Shown here in pieces: positions 1 through 8,185 of a DNA stretch of 51,803 bases. The position numbers and the translations under genes are program-made. This stretch comes from Ruminococcus sp. (GTDB lineage: Bacteria > Bacillota > Clostridia > Oscillospirales > Ruminococcaceae). The notes beneath the pieces were generated by a model, which made no database searches, had not been told where the DNA came from, and saw only the letters and a program-made list of their open reading frames with translations. Numbering within the stretch: position 1 is the stretch's first letter; every line of letters begins with the position of its first letter. The stretch spans positions 1 to 51,803 of the forward strand of contig SVNQ01000009.1 of the NCBI GenBank assembly GCA_015066865.1, written 5' to 3'.

Positions 1-196
1 GTTCTATTTCAGAACAACTGACGTTACTGGTATCGTAACTCTGCCGGAGGGCGTAGAAATGTGCCGTCCTGGCGACAACGTAGAGATGGATGTTGAGCTG
101 ATCACTCCTATCGCTATCGAGCAGAACCTCCGTTTCGCTATCCGTGAGGGTGGTAGAACAGTTGGTTCCGGCGTTGTTATCGCTATCAACGAATAA
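1..196 (+). CDS. tuf: Elongation factor Tu, C-terminal fragment
   Basis: The window opens inside this gene; the reading frame starts at base 2 and 64 codons remain before the TAA at 194-196. EF-Tu delivers aminoacyl-tRNA to the ribosome as a GTP complex. The visible part is the last beta-barrel (domain 3): it begins [10 protein letters not shown] and ends with the family's typical [12 protein letters not shown] stretch just before the stop. A strong intrinsic terminator follows 12 bases downstream, so tuf is the last gene of its transcript. Identification is very secure; only the 5' part is missing because of the window edge. Confidence 0.97.
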   Translation, partial: FYFRTTDVTGIVTLPEGVEMCRPGDNVEMDVELITPIAIEQNLRFAIREGGRTVGSGVVIAINE

Positions 197-207
197 TTTC
201 GCTTTTT

Positions 208-238
208 AAAAGAGGACTCTTAGGAGTCCTCTTTTTTG
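208..238 (+). terminator. Intrinsic terminator of tuf
   Basis: A perfect 9-bp stem (AGAGGACTC at 211-219 with GAGTCCTCT at 224-232) closes a TTAG loop, is extended by A-T pairs and runs into a T tract (232-237). It lies directly after the tuf stop. Confidence 0.95.
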
Positions 239-362
239 TTGTATCGAAATATTTTGTTAATAAAAATTACTTAAAATAAGCCTAATAATCTCTAATTATT
301 ACCTAATATGCCGAGCTATTACTCCGCCTTTTGTTTGAAATCACTAAAAAACTGAAAAAACA

Positions 363-392
363 TTGACAAGTACTGCCATTATATGCTAAAAT
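363..392 (+). promoter_or_regulatory. SigA-type promoter of the GH26 mannanase gene
   Basis: TTGACA at 363-368 and TAAAAT at 387-392 are separated by 18 bases, with an extended -10 TG at 384-385. Transcription would start near 399 and leave a leader of about 45 nt before the start codon at 445. No clear operator is visible. The rest of 239-435 is AT-rich and holds nothing else I recognise. Confidence 0.8.
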
Positions 393-444
393 AAATTATA
401 CGCTAATGAAGCGGATTAAACTAATTTAAGGAAGGATGAGCGAT

Positions 445-2679
445 ATGCTGAGAAAAAAATTAGCAGGAAGTACAGTTGCGTGTGCGATGCTGTTCAACAC
501 TCTTTTGGCAGTTCCTTTTGGTGTAACAGCTGCTGAAACAAAATTTGAGTTTGAAGATGGCACACAGACGGGTTCTGCAACCGTTTTATCCGAACAGAAG
601 GGCTTTTCCGGCACGGGATATGTATTCCTGCAGGACAATGCGGATACAATTTCCGTAACGGTAACGGTTCCGGAAACGGGCATGTACGAACTGAATATCG
701 GTTATGCTGCGATCTATGGTGATAAAATTCAGGGACTGGAGATCAACGGTGCCAACCAGGGTAACGTGAGTTTTGCGGAGGGCAAGACATTTGAGGAAGT
801 GAAATTTGGTACTGTTAAACTTGAAAAGGGCGATAATACGGTAACTATCGTTGGTTCATGGGGTTGGACACTGTTTGACTATGTGAGCATTGCACCTGCA
901 GAAATTGCAAAACTGGAATGTTCCAATAAGCTCTGTGACCCCAAGGCATCCGCTGAGGCACAGGGTCTGATGAACTACATGGCTACCGTTTACGGTGATT
1001 ACATCGTTTCCGGACAACAGGAAATCTATGCTAACGGACACGGCGGAAATTTTGAGTGGGAATTTGACTATCTGCTCGATTTAACAGGAAAGTCCCCCGC
1101 AATTCGTGGTTTTGATTTCATGAACTATAATTCCCTGTACGGCTGGGATGACGGCACAACCGACCGTGTGATCGACTGGGTAAACGAAAAGGGCGGTATT
1201 GCAACTGCTTCCTGGCATATCAATGTTCCGAAGGAAATTGAGGGTTACAGCGTCGGTGATAAGGTGGACTGGGGTAATGCGACCTACAGCAACCAGACCA
1301 CATTCAGCCCCTCAAAGATTCTGAGCGATCCGGAATCCATTGAAGCAAAGTACTTTGATAATGCTGTTGAGCTGCTTGCAGCGGAGCTTACAAAGCTGCA
1401 GGATGCAGATGTTCCGCTGCTGTTCCGTCCATTCCACGAGGCAGAAGGCTCCGGCGGTGAAACAGGTTCTTGGTTCTGGTGGGGCAAGGATGGTTCCGCA
1501 ACCTACAAGGCACTGTGGAAGCTTCTGTATGAGAAGCTGACAGAGGAATACGGCCTGCACAACCTGATCTGGGAATTCAACAGCTACACCTATGCAAATT
1601 CCAAGAACTGGTATCCGGGTGATGAGTATGTGGACATCATCGGCTATGATAAGTATAACGGTGCTGCAAACAAGCCCAACGAAAGTCCGATTTCTTCGAC
1701 ATTCTTCAATCTTGTGGATATGTACGGCGGTTCCGGTAAGATGGTTGCATTGACTGAGTGTGATACCGTTCCTGCAATTGATGCAATGCTTGAAGAAGGT
1801 GCATACTGGTCCTATTTCTGTCCGTGGTATGAAGGTGAAAACGGTTCTCCGCTGTTCCTGACGGAATACAATAATGCGGATACCCTCAAGAAGCTTTATC
1901 AGAGTGAGGCAGTTATTACACTCGATGAGCTGCCGGATTACAAGACCTATGAGTACACCGGTGAGGAATTTGTTCCGGAGCCCACAACGCCCACTGAACC
2001 TACAGATCCTCCCAAGCCCACTGAGCCTCCGAAGGAAGGTCACGCAAAGCTGACAGAGGAAACAGGCTATGTTCAGATCGTATTCCCCGAGGCAGTCGGT
2101 GAAGCCGTATATCTGGTAGTAGATCTGGGCGATGAGATTTCCTATGCAAACGGCGGACTTGGCGGCGGCGTAGAGATCGGCGGAGAATATTACTGGGTCA
2201 ATACACCTTGGGAAGCTACCAAGAGCGGTGCTGTGAAGGTGGACATGACCAAGCCTCTGAATGTAACCCTTGGCACTGAAGTGGTTGAAGATGAGGAAAT
2301 CATTGCAAAGGCAATTGAGCTGATTCAGAAGCAGACTACTTTCCAGGGTCAGATATGGTGGGCTGACATTGACGGTGAAGCTGCAAATGTGGGTGACGTT
2401 ACGATTACGGATGCATATCTGCTGACTGCAGCCGAAGGACCTACAGTGGATCCTTCCGATGATGTGGCTTACGGTGATGCTGATGACAATGGCAAGGTTG
2501 ATATTCTGGACATCATTGTGCTGAACAAGGCGCTTCTGGGTTCAGGCTCCCTGTCGGATCAGGGTGCGAAGAACGCCGATGTAGACAAGGACGGCAAGCC
2601 TTCGACAGCTGATTCCCTGATGATCATGAAATTCCTTGTGAAATTGATCGACAAGCTCCCTTATGAAAGCAACAACTAA
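445..2679 (+). CDS. Secreted dockerin-bearing GH26 endo-beta-mannanase
   Basis: 744 aa. A signal peptide (about residues 1-30, KK then a hydrophobic core) is followed by a CBM35-like sugar-binding domain (about 32-150), a GH26 catalytic domain (about 165-500), a Pro/Thr linker rich in PTEP repeats (about 511-532), a module of about 130 residues I cannot assign, and a dockerin (about 675-740). In GH26 the acid/base is probably Glu332 in LLFRPFHEAEG and the nucleophile Glu438 in VALTECD. The family hydrolyses beta-1,4-mannan; the dockerin has two calcium loops (DADDNGKVDILD and DVDKDGKPSTAD) and would anchor the enzyme to a cohesin scaffold outside the cell. An in-frame ATG at 436 abuts the GGAAGG ribosome site, so ATG 445 with proper spacing is preferred. 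Monocistronic between its own promoter and terminator. Confidence 0.93.
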   Translation: MLRKKLAGSTVACAMLFNTLLAVPFGVTAAETKFEFEDGTQTGSATVLSEQKGFSGTGYVFLQDNADTISVTVTVPETGMYELNIGYAAIYGDKIQGLEINGANQGNVSFAEGKTFEEVKFGTVKLEKGDNTVTIVGSWGWTLFDYVSIAPAEIAKLECSNKLCDPKASAEAQGLMNYMATVYGDYIVSGQQEIYANGHGGNFEWEFDYLLDLTGKSPAIRGFDFMNYNSLYGWDDGTTDRVIDWVNEKGGIATASWHINVPKEIEGYSVGDKVDWGNATYSNQTTFSPSKILSDPESIEAKYFDNAVELLAAELTKLQDADVPLLFRPFHEAEGSGGETGSWFWWGKDGSATYKALWKLLYEKLTEEYGLHNLIWEFNSYTYANSKNWYPGDEYVDIIGYDKYNGAANKPNESPISSTFFNLVDMYGGSGKMVALTECDTVPAIDAMLEEGAYWSYFCPWYEGENGSPLFLTEYNNADTLKKLYQSEAVITLDELPDYKTYEYTGEEFVPEPTTPTEPTDPPKPTEPPKEGHAKLTEETGYVQIVFPEAVGEAVYLVVDLGDEISYANGGLGGGVEIGGEYYWVNTPWEATKSGAVKVDMTKPLNVTLGTEVVEDEEIIAKAIELIQKQTTFQGQIWWADIDGEAANVGDVTITDAYLLTAAEGPTVDPSDDVAYGDADDNGKVDILDIIVLNKALLGSGSLSDQGAKNADVDKDGKPSTADSLMIMKFLVKLIDKLPYESNN

Positions 2680-2692
2680 AAACTGATTTCTT

Positions 2693-2736
2693 ATGAGCAT
2701 TCCTCCGCCTATGGCGGCGGAATGCTCATTCATATT
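2693..2736 (+). terminator. Intrinsic terminator of the GH26 gene
   Basis: ATGAGCATTCC pairs with the downstream GGAATGCTCAT in a stem of about 17 bp with one mismatch (arms 2693-2709 and 2713-2729, loop TAT), followed by a T run at 2734-2741. Confidence 0.85.
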
Positions 2737-2749
2737 TTTTTGACAAACA

Positions 2750-2780
2750 GAAAAACCCCTGTAACTGACAGGGGTTTTGT
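2750..2780 (-). terminator. Intrinsic terminator of rpoD
   Basis: AAAACCCCTGT and ACAGGGGTTTT form an 11-bp stem around AACTG. Read on the minus strand it lies 11 bases past the rpoD stop and ends in a run of T. Together with the GH26 hairpin it separates two convergent transcripts. Confidence 0.88.
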
Positions 2781-2790
2781 TGTGTATGGA

Positions 2791-3891
2791 TTAATCGAGG
2801 AAATCCTTGACTTTTTTGCTTCTGCTGGGATGGCGCAGCTTGCGCAGTGCCTTTGCTTCGATCTGACGGATGCGCTCTCTGGTGACATTGAACTGTGCTC
2901 CCACTTCCTCAAGTGTACGGGAACGACCGTCAATCAGACCAAAACGCAGACGGAGTACATTTGCCTCACGATCGGTCAGTGTGGAAAGCACCTCCTCCAA
3001 CTGTTCTTTGAGCAGCGTAAGCGATGCAGCATCCGCAGGTGCAGGTGCATCATCATCAGGGATGAAGTCGCCCAGATGGCTGTCCTCCTCCTCACCGATG
3101 GGAGTTTCCAGAGAAACAGGATCCTGCGCAATGCGCATGATCTCACGCACACGCTCTACCGGCATTTCCAGACGCTCTGCAATTTCCTCCGGCGTCGGAT
3201 CGTGACCATTTTCATGCAGCAGCTGGCTGGAGATTTTTTTTACCTTTGTGATGGTTTCCACCATGTGCACGGGAATACGGATGGTTCTTGCCTGATCGGC
3301 AATGGCACGGGTGATTGCCTGTCGGATCCACCATGTTGCATAGGTAGAAAACTTAAAGCCCTTGCTATGGTCGAATTTCTCGACAGCCTTGATCAGACCG
3401 AGGTTTCCCTCCTGAATCAGATCAAGGAACTGCATGCCTCTGCCCACATATTTTTTTGCAATGCTGACAACAAGGCGCAGATTGGCTTCGGAAAGACGCT
3501 GCTTTGCACGCTTTGCCTCAAGCGGTGTGCCTTCTGCCATAAGCTTGGCAAGCTTTATTTCCTCGTCACCGGAAAGCAGCGGTACACGACCAATTTCCTT
3601 CAGATAAATCTTAACCGGATCGTCTACAGCAAGCCCTTCAGTAGAAAGAGCGGATTCCAGATCCTCGTCCAGATTTTCAATGATGGGAATATTATTCAGA
3701 TCCAAGGAATCATCGACTACATTGTTGTCAATAATCTCAATGTTCAGCTGTTCACAGCTGTCGTAAAAGGAGTTGAGCTGATCGGCGTCAAAATCCATTT
3801 CCTCAAGTGCGTCGGAAATTTGCTTGGTAGTGAGTTTTCCGGCGGATTTACCCTTTTCGAGCAGCGCTTCAATTGTTGACTTCTTGTCCAT
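2791..3891 (-). CDS. rpoD: Primary sigma factor SigA/RpoD
   Basis: 366 aa, the usual size for a Firmicutes housekeeping sigma factor, which directs RNA polymerase to -10/-35 promoters. Region 1.2 lies at about 91-123, region 2 at 134-205 (contains [17 protein letters not shown] and [13 protein letters not shown]), region 3 at 214-288 and region 4 at 300-353 with the helix-turn-helix [19 protein letters not shown] longer reading from 3948 is open, but the AGGAGG at about 3898-3903 is placed for the ATG at 3891 (MDKKST), the normal SigA start. It is the last gene of the dgt-dnaG-rpoD group, the classic macromolecular synthesis arrangement; 201 bases separate it from dnaG, so it may also have its own promoter. 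Confidence 0.97.
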   Translation of the reverse strand: MDKKSTIEALLEKGKSAGKLTTKQISDALEEMDFDADQLNSFYDSCEQLNIEIIDNNVVDDSLDLNNIPIIENLDEDLESALSTEGLAVDDPVKIYLKEIGRVPLLSGDEEIKLAKLMAEGTPLEAKRAKQRLSEANLRLVVSIAKKYVGRGMQFLDLIQEGNLGLIKAVEKFDHSKGFKFSTYATWWIRQAITRAIADQARTIRIPVHMVETITKVKKISSQLLHENGHDPTPEEIAERLEMPVERVREIMRIAQDPVSLETPIGEEEDSHLGDFIPDDDAPAPADAASLTLLKEQLEEVLSTLTDREANVLRLRFGLIDGRSRTLEEVGAQFNVTRERIRQIEAKALRKLRHPSRSKKVKDFLD

Positions 3892-3927
3892 TTCTGTTCC
3901 TCCTGCTTTGGTTATATTTCTTCGGTA

Positions 3928-3950
3928 CAATGCCTTTATAAAGGACATTG
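3928..3950. promoter_or_regulatory. Palindrome in the rpoD leader
   Basis: The perfect 12-bp palindrome CCTTTATAAAGG (3933-3944) is flanked by CAATG and CATTG, which are also complementary; one unpaired A breaks the symmetry. It sits 37 bases upstream of the rpoD start on the minus strand. It could be an operator or an mRNA hairpin; the central TATAAA could also serve as a -10, but no good -35 is seen. The rest of 3951-4092 shows no recognisable feature. Confidence 0.4.
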
Positions 3951-4092
3951 TTTTTCGGAGTATGTGAAAGCGGTATTATGGGAAATTGCTGTAAGAACGG
4001 ATACCGCCGGATCCATTCTTTTCAGATATGTAGCAGGTTATTGCGGATGCAGTGAAATACAGCATCGTTTCATTGACAGAGGCATAACCCCA

Positions 4093-5835
4093 TCATTTCT
4101 TTTTCTTTTGTGCGATGACCGCAAGCAGGTCATCGTCCGACATTTGTTCACTTGGTCGGATCTTGCTGCGTGATTCCTTCAGAACGCGGATGCATTCTTC
4201 AAGCGTATCCCTGTCCACCGTAAATTCACGGCTTTTGGCATCAATGCCGCTGATACGTCCCATTTCCTCTACTGAGAATTTTCCTGCCAGCATGGAAAGA
4301 TTGAAGTGCGCATAATCGGGCATCATCAGACAGATTGCCTCGTACACTCTTCGGTGAAAATCCGTGATAAAGTAGTCCGGTGACAGGTTGTTCCAAACCA
4401 TTTCATATTCTTCGGGGAATCGCAGCAGATAGGAAATGATCTGTTCCTCCGCTTTGCTCTCCTTCGGAAACTGCTGTGCCAGCGGATTGATCTCATCCTT
4501 CTGCAGGGAGCGGGCCTCAATCGCACGGAATTGTGATTTTTTCGTACCGGAGGTATTGCGGCGCACTGTATGATCCACCTGTGCCCGAAGCACATCCACA
4601 CGAATTTCCAGTTCCTTTGCCGTGCGAGTGATATAGACGTCACGCTCCAGCGGATTGCTGATTGCTGCAAGCACGTTGACACTGCGGCGAAGAAGTTCTG
4701 TTTTTCCGATTTCTGTTTCAAGATCCAAACCCTCACGGCATTTGTCCAGACGGAAATTGAGCGCATCGCCGGCATGATCTATGAGAATGCGGAACTGTTC
4801 TGTTCCGTATTTTTTGATAAATTCATCGGGGTCTTTTGCCCCTTCAATTTTCAGAATGCGTGCGGGAAGTCCCACGGCACTGAAATGATTCAGCGCCTTT
4901 TGCGTAGCTGCCTGTCCTGCGCCATCGCTGTCGTAGGCGATGACTACCTCCTTGGCATACTGAGAGATCAGTCTTGCCTGATCTGGGGTAATTGCCGTGC
5001 CGAGCGTTGCAACGACATTTTCAAAGCCTGCCTGATGAATGGCAATGACATCCATATAACCCTCCGCCAGAATCATGGTTGTGGAGGATGCATTCTTGGC
5101 AAACTGCATCGAAAACAGATTGCGTCCTTTGTCAAATACGGGGGATTTTCCCGTGTTGAGGTATTTCGGCTTGCTGTCATCAAGCACTCTCCCGCCGAAT
5201 CCAATGACATTTCCCCGAAGATCTACAATGGGGAACATCACACGGTTGCGGAAATTGTCGTAAATGTTACCGTTCTGGCTCTGCTGACAGACGCCTGCGA
5301 CTACCATTTCTTCATCGGAATACCCCTTGGAACGCAGGTGATCACGCAGCTGATGCCAGTCATCGGGAGCAAATCCCAACCCGTATTTCTTGACGATGGC
5401 GGGCTGCAGCTTACGCTGCGCAAAATACTCCAGACCTCTTTTATCTTTTCCCGAAATGAGTTGTTTATAAAAGAAATTTGCCGCTTCTCGATTGATTTCC
5501 AGACAACGTACTCGCCGTCTGGCATTTCTGGCTTCTTCCGGATTTTCTGTGGGAAGCTCCATGCCGCAGCGCTGGGCAAGCAGACGGACTGCCTCGATGT
5601 AGCTGAGGTTTTCCATCTTCATGGTAAAGGTGATCACATCGCCGCCGGCACCGCATCCAAAGCAATAAAAGCTCTGTGTGTCGGGAAATACCGTACAGGA
5701 CGGTGTCTTTTCCGAATGGAACGGGCAGTTGCAGACATGCGTCCTGCCGCGTTTTTTCAGGTTGACATACATCCCGAATGCAGAAGTAATATCATTGGCT
5801 TCACGAAGCCGATAAATAAAATCTTCGGAAAGCAC
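4093..5835 (-). CDS. dnaG: DNA primase DnaG
   Basis: 580 aa, normal for bacterial primase, which makes RNA primers for the lagging strand at the replication fork. The N-terminal zinc finger is visible as Cys37-Pro-Phe-His40 and Cys58-Phe-Gly-Cys61 (CHC2 type). The TOPRIM catalytic core follows at about 250-335, with the acidic motifs ILAEGYMDVIAIHQ and VVIAYDSDGAGQ. The C-terminal 150 residues would be the DnaB-helicase-binding region. The start is a GTG at 5833-5835 with an upstream AGGTGA, 8 bases after the dgt stop, so the two genes are probably translated from one message. No missing catalytic residue was seen. Confidence 0.97.
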   Translation of the reverse strand: MLSEDFIYRLREANDITSAFGMYVNLKKRGRTHVCNCPFHSEKTPSCTVFPDTQSFYCFGCGAGGDVITFTMKMENLSYIEAVRLLAQRCGMELPTENPEEARNARRRVRCLEINREAANFFYKQLISGKDKRGLEYFAQRKLQPAIVKKYGLGFAPDDWHQLRDHLRSKGYSDEEMVVAGVCQQSQNGNIYDNFRNRVMFPIVDLRGNVIGFGGRVLDDSKPKYLNTGKSPVFDKGRNLFSMQFAKNASSTTMILAEGYMDVIAIHQAGFENVVATLGTAITPDQARLISQYAKEVVIAYDSDGAGQAATQKALNHFSAVGLPARILKIEGAKDPDEFIKKYGTEQFRILIDHAGDALNFRLDKCREGLDLETEIGKTELLRRSVNVLAAISNPLERDVYITRTAKELEIRVDVLRAQVDHTVRRNTSGTKKSQFRAIEARSLQKDEINPLAQQFPKESKAEEQIISYLLRFPEEYEMVWNNLSPDYFITDFHRRVYEAICLMMPDYAHFNLSMLAGKFSVEEMGRISGIDAKSREFTVDRDTLEECIRVLKESRSKIRPSEQMSDDDLLAVIAQKKKK

Positions 5836-5843
5836 GGGATCAC

Positions 5844-6839
5844 CTACTTCCAGAATTTCGGAATAAACAATTCCGAATACAGATCCACGGCAAAACCGTC
5901 ACTCATACCGGAAATATAATCGCACACTGCTCTGTCAACATCCATTTTCTTTGCGATCCTGCGGTATTCCTCCGGCATTTTTTCGGGATTGCTGTGAAAA
6001 TATCCATAGAGCTTTTCAAGCAAAAGCTCCGCTTTCTTTTCCTCACGTTTTGCGGTCGGATTGTGATAGACATTTTCATACATGAACGCATGCAGGATGT
6101 CGTGAGCCTTCTGAATATGCGGAACCATTTCGATACTTTCGGTACCGTGTTCCACAACGGCTGCCACCATTGTTGTAATGCGTGCGGATTTTTCATATCC
6201 GAGGACGCTGATCGCATCCTGCGGCAGATCTTCGTTGCGAAGCAGACCTGCACGAACGGCATCTTCAATATCGTGGTTGATGTAGGCAATTTTGTCCGCA
6301 ACACGGACAATATTTCCCTCAAGGGTTTCAGCCACACCATTTGTGTGGCATGCAATGCCGTTTCGGACAGCGAAGGTGAGATTCAGTCCCTCACCTTTTT
6401 TTTCTATGTAATCCACCACACGAACACTTTGCAGGTAATGTTTGTATCCGTGGGGACAAATCGCATTCAATACCGATTCGCCTGCGTGACCGAACGGAGA
6501 ATGCCCCAGATCGTGTCCAAGCGCCGCCGCTTCCGTCAGATCTTCATTGAGTGACATTGCGCGTGCGATGGTTCTTGCGATCTGAGAAACTTCCAGTGTA
6601 TGCGTCAGACGTGTGCGGTAATGATCGCCGACGGGGGAGAGGAATACCTGTGTTTTGCGCTTGAGTCTGCGAAATGCGTTGGAATGCAGGATCCTGTCGC
6701 GGTCACGCTGGAATGCCGTGCGAAATGTGCATGGTTCTTCCGGATTCTGACGCATTGTCATTTTTTCGTCATTGCTCAGACATGCAGCCGCAGCGAGCGT
6801 TTTTTCTTCACGCTCCTCGATCTGTTCACGAATGGTCAT
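5844..6839 (-). CDS. dgt: dGTPase-like HD-domain triphosphohydrolase
   Basis: 331 aa. Members of this family remove triphosphate from deoxynucleotides (dNTP to nucleoside plus PPPi), helping to control dNTP pools. The HD metal site is visible: His in TRLTHTLEVSQIAR, the HD pair in LGHDLGHSPFGHAGE and a later Asp in NHDIEDAVR. The short Arg-rich N-terminus (FRTAFQRDRDRILHSNAFRRL) is typical of the dGTPase-like subgroup found just upstream of dnaG in many Clostridia. The ATG at 6839 has a GGGGGAAG ribosome site. Substrate specificity within the subgroup cannot be read from the sequence. Confidence 0.9.
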   Translation of the reverse strand: MTIREQIEEREEKTLAAAACLSNDEKMTMRQNPEEPCTFRTAFQRDRDRILHSNAFRRLKRKTQVFLSPVGDHYRTRLTHTLEVSQIARTIARAMSLNEDLTEAAALGHDLGHSPFGHAGESVLNAICPHGYKHYLQSVRVVDYIEKKGEGLNLTFAVRNGIACHTNGVAETLEGNIVRVADKIAYINHDIEDAVRAGLLRNEDLPQDAISVLGYEKSARITTMVAAVVEHGTESIEMVPHIQKAHDILHAFMYENVYHNPTAKREEKKAELLLEKLYGYFHSNPEKMPEEYRRIAKKMDVDRAVCDYISGMSDGFAVDLYSELFIPKFWK

Positions 6840-6868
6840 ACGCTTCCCCCTTTTTTATGTTCTATAAT

Positions 6869-6874
6869 ATTATA
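6869..6874 (-). promoter_or_regulatory. Possible -10 element upstream of dgt
   Basis: TATAAT on the minus strand, about 30 bases before the dgt start, in a TATAATATTATA palindrome that also gives TATAAT on the other strand. No good -35 is found at 16-18 bases. It could start a dgt-dnaG-rpoD transcript separate from yigZ. Confidence 0.3.
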
Positions 6875-6912
6875 CGTTTCTATAACTGAAAAACCCTCTT
6901 TTTTCTAAAAAA

Positions 6913-7542
6913 TTATCCCACGGAAGAAAAATCCGCAAACTGCTGCTTTCCGCATTCCATCCGAATTTTACCGCCGGATAATTCCGTCAGGTCTTTTTTT
7001 AGCTGCTCCAATACTTCCAGCCGGACATTCAGTTCCAGAAATACATCACTGCCAAATTCGCTGGAAACCTCAATTACGCCGTATTTCGGCAGAATATGGG
7101 TTACTTTGCCATAAAGTGTGTAGTCCATCCGCAGCGTCAGCGGACAGCATTCACACATATGCAGGATGTTTGCAGCATCACAGGTGATTGCTGCGCTATG
7201 GGAGTATGCACGCACCAGACCGCCGCCGCCGAGCAGAATGCCGCCGAAATAGCGTACCACCACGCAGCAGACATCCGTCAGTCCTCGTTTTTGCAGCACA
7301 TCCAGAACCGGAACGCCTGCCGTGCCCTGCGGCTCGCCATCGTCGCTGTATCGGGTAATGTTTGAATCTCTCAGAATATAAGCATACACATGATGCTTTG
7401 CCTTGCGGTGTCCCGCTTTGATCTCATTGATCCACGCCACTGCCTCGTCGTTTGTGCGAACCGGCGCAAGGTATCCGAGAAACTCCGAACGTTTTTCGGT
7501 AAACGTGGTTTCGGCGGTATCCGCAATCGTAAAATAATCCAT
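6913..7542 (-). CDS. yigZ: YigZ/IMPACT family protein
   Basis: 209 aa, the typical length of this family. The N-terminal UPF0029/Impact domain shows the signature run YSDDGEPQGTAGVPVLDVL and then VVVRYFGGILLGGGGLVRAY (split here for length; about residues 65-115). A smaller C-terminal ferredoxin-like domain follows. The biochemical role is not settled; the eukaryotic relative IMPACT acts on GCN1 in translation control. The start ATG at 7542 has an AGGGATG site. It lies between the rpmE terminator and dgt, 73 bases from dgt, and may be the first gene of the dgt-dnaG-rpoD transcript. Confidence 0.93.
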   Translation of the reverse strand: MDYFTIADTAETTFTEKRSEFLGYLAPVRTNDEAVAWINEIKAGHRKAKHHVYAYILRDSNITRYSDDGEPQGTAGVPVLDVLQKRGLTDVCCVVVRYFGGILLGGGGLVRAYSHSAAITCDAANILHMCECCPLTLRMDYTLYGKVTHILPKYGVIEVSSEFGSDVFLELNVRLEVLEQLKKDLTELSGGKIRMECGKQQFADFSSVG

Positions 7543-7581
7543 AACATCCCTGCCTTTATCGGTAATTGCGTGAATATGACG

Positions 7582-7610
7582 AAAAAACGGGCAGCCTTAC
7601 AACTACCCGT
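7582..7610 (-). terminator. Intrinsic terminator of rpmE
   Basis: On the minus strand ACGGGTAG and CTGCCCGT form a stem with one T-G pair around TTGTAAGG, followed by six T residues. It starts about 20 bases past the rpmE stop. Confidence 0.85.
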
Positions 7611-7629
7611 ATCTTTCATGACAATCAAA

Positions 7630-7833
7630 TTACTTATCCAGATTGAAACGCTTCTTGACTCTGTCAACACGTCCGCCGGTATCTACAAGCTTCTGCTTAC
7701 CGGTGAAGAACGGATGGCACTTGGAGCAAATTTCCACCTTGATATCCTGCTTGGTAGACTGTGTTTCGATCACGTTACCGCAGTGGCAGGTAATGGTTGT
7801 CTTGTACAGTGTAGGATGGATGTCCTTTCTCAT
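7630..7833 (-). CDS. rpmE: 50S ribosomal protein L31
   Basis: 67 aa, the standard length. The protein begins [16 protein letters not shown] and carries the zinc-binding pattern of the C+ form of L31: CHC (residues 16-18) and CSKC (about 36-39). L31 bridges the large and small ribosomal subunits. It is transcribed alone from the promoter at 7915-7943 to the terminator at 7582-7610. Because the cysteine-containing form needs zinc, this gene is the one expected under zinc-replete growth; a C- paralogue, if any, is not in this window. Confidence 0.97.
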   Translation of the reverse strand: MRKDIHPTLYKTTITCHCGNVIETQSTKQDIKVEICSKCHPFFTGKQKLVDTGGRVDRVKKRFNLDK

Positions 7834-7914
7834 CTGAATTCACCTCTTTCATCAATGTGTAAATGCATAGTAGCCCATCAGTTCCTTTAGACAGTAGTAC
7901 TATTTAACTTATAT

Positions 7915-7943
7915 AGTATAGCACATGTTTTTGCTGAATGCAA
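7915..7943 (-). promoter_or_regulatory. SigA-type promoter of rpmE
   Basis: Read on the minus strand: TTGCAT (7938-7943), 17 bases, TATACT (7915-7920). The leader is about 75 nt. I see no known riboswitch or L31 operator in it. Between this promoter and the one at 8073 the sequence is AT-rich with nothing recognisable. Confidence 0.82.
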
Positions 7944-8072
7944 GTCTTTTTGTAAAAAAAATTTTTTTTCGTCGTTATGTACAAAATGGGTAAAGTGATA
8001 AATCCAAAATACGTTGTTTCCACGGCGGCAATTGCACTTTTGCATAAATTTTTTAAATTTTGTAAAGCGCTG

Positions 8073-8101
8073 TTGACAATGCAGCGGGAATGCGATATAA
8101 T
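8073..8101 (+). promoter_or_regulatory. Consensus SigA promoter of the carboxypeptidase operon
   Basis: TTGACA (8073-8078) and TATAAT (8096-8101) are both perfect consensus hexamers with the ideal 17-base spacer. The leader before the start codon is about 78 nt, AT-rich and without a clear structure. Confidence 0.92.
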
Positions 8102-8185
8102 TAAAATAGATATATCGAAAAATATTGTTTTGTGTAGAAAAATAAACAGATTGTGTAGAAAATTGAGAGAATGGAGGCGTTACCA

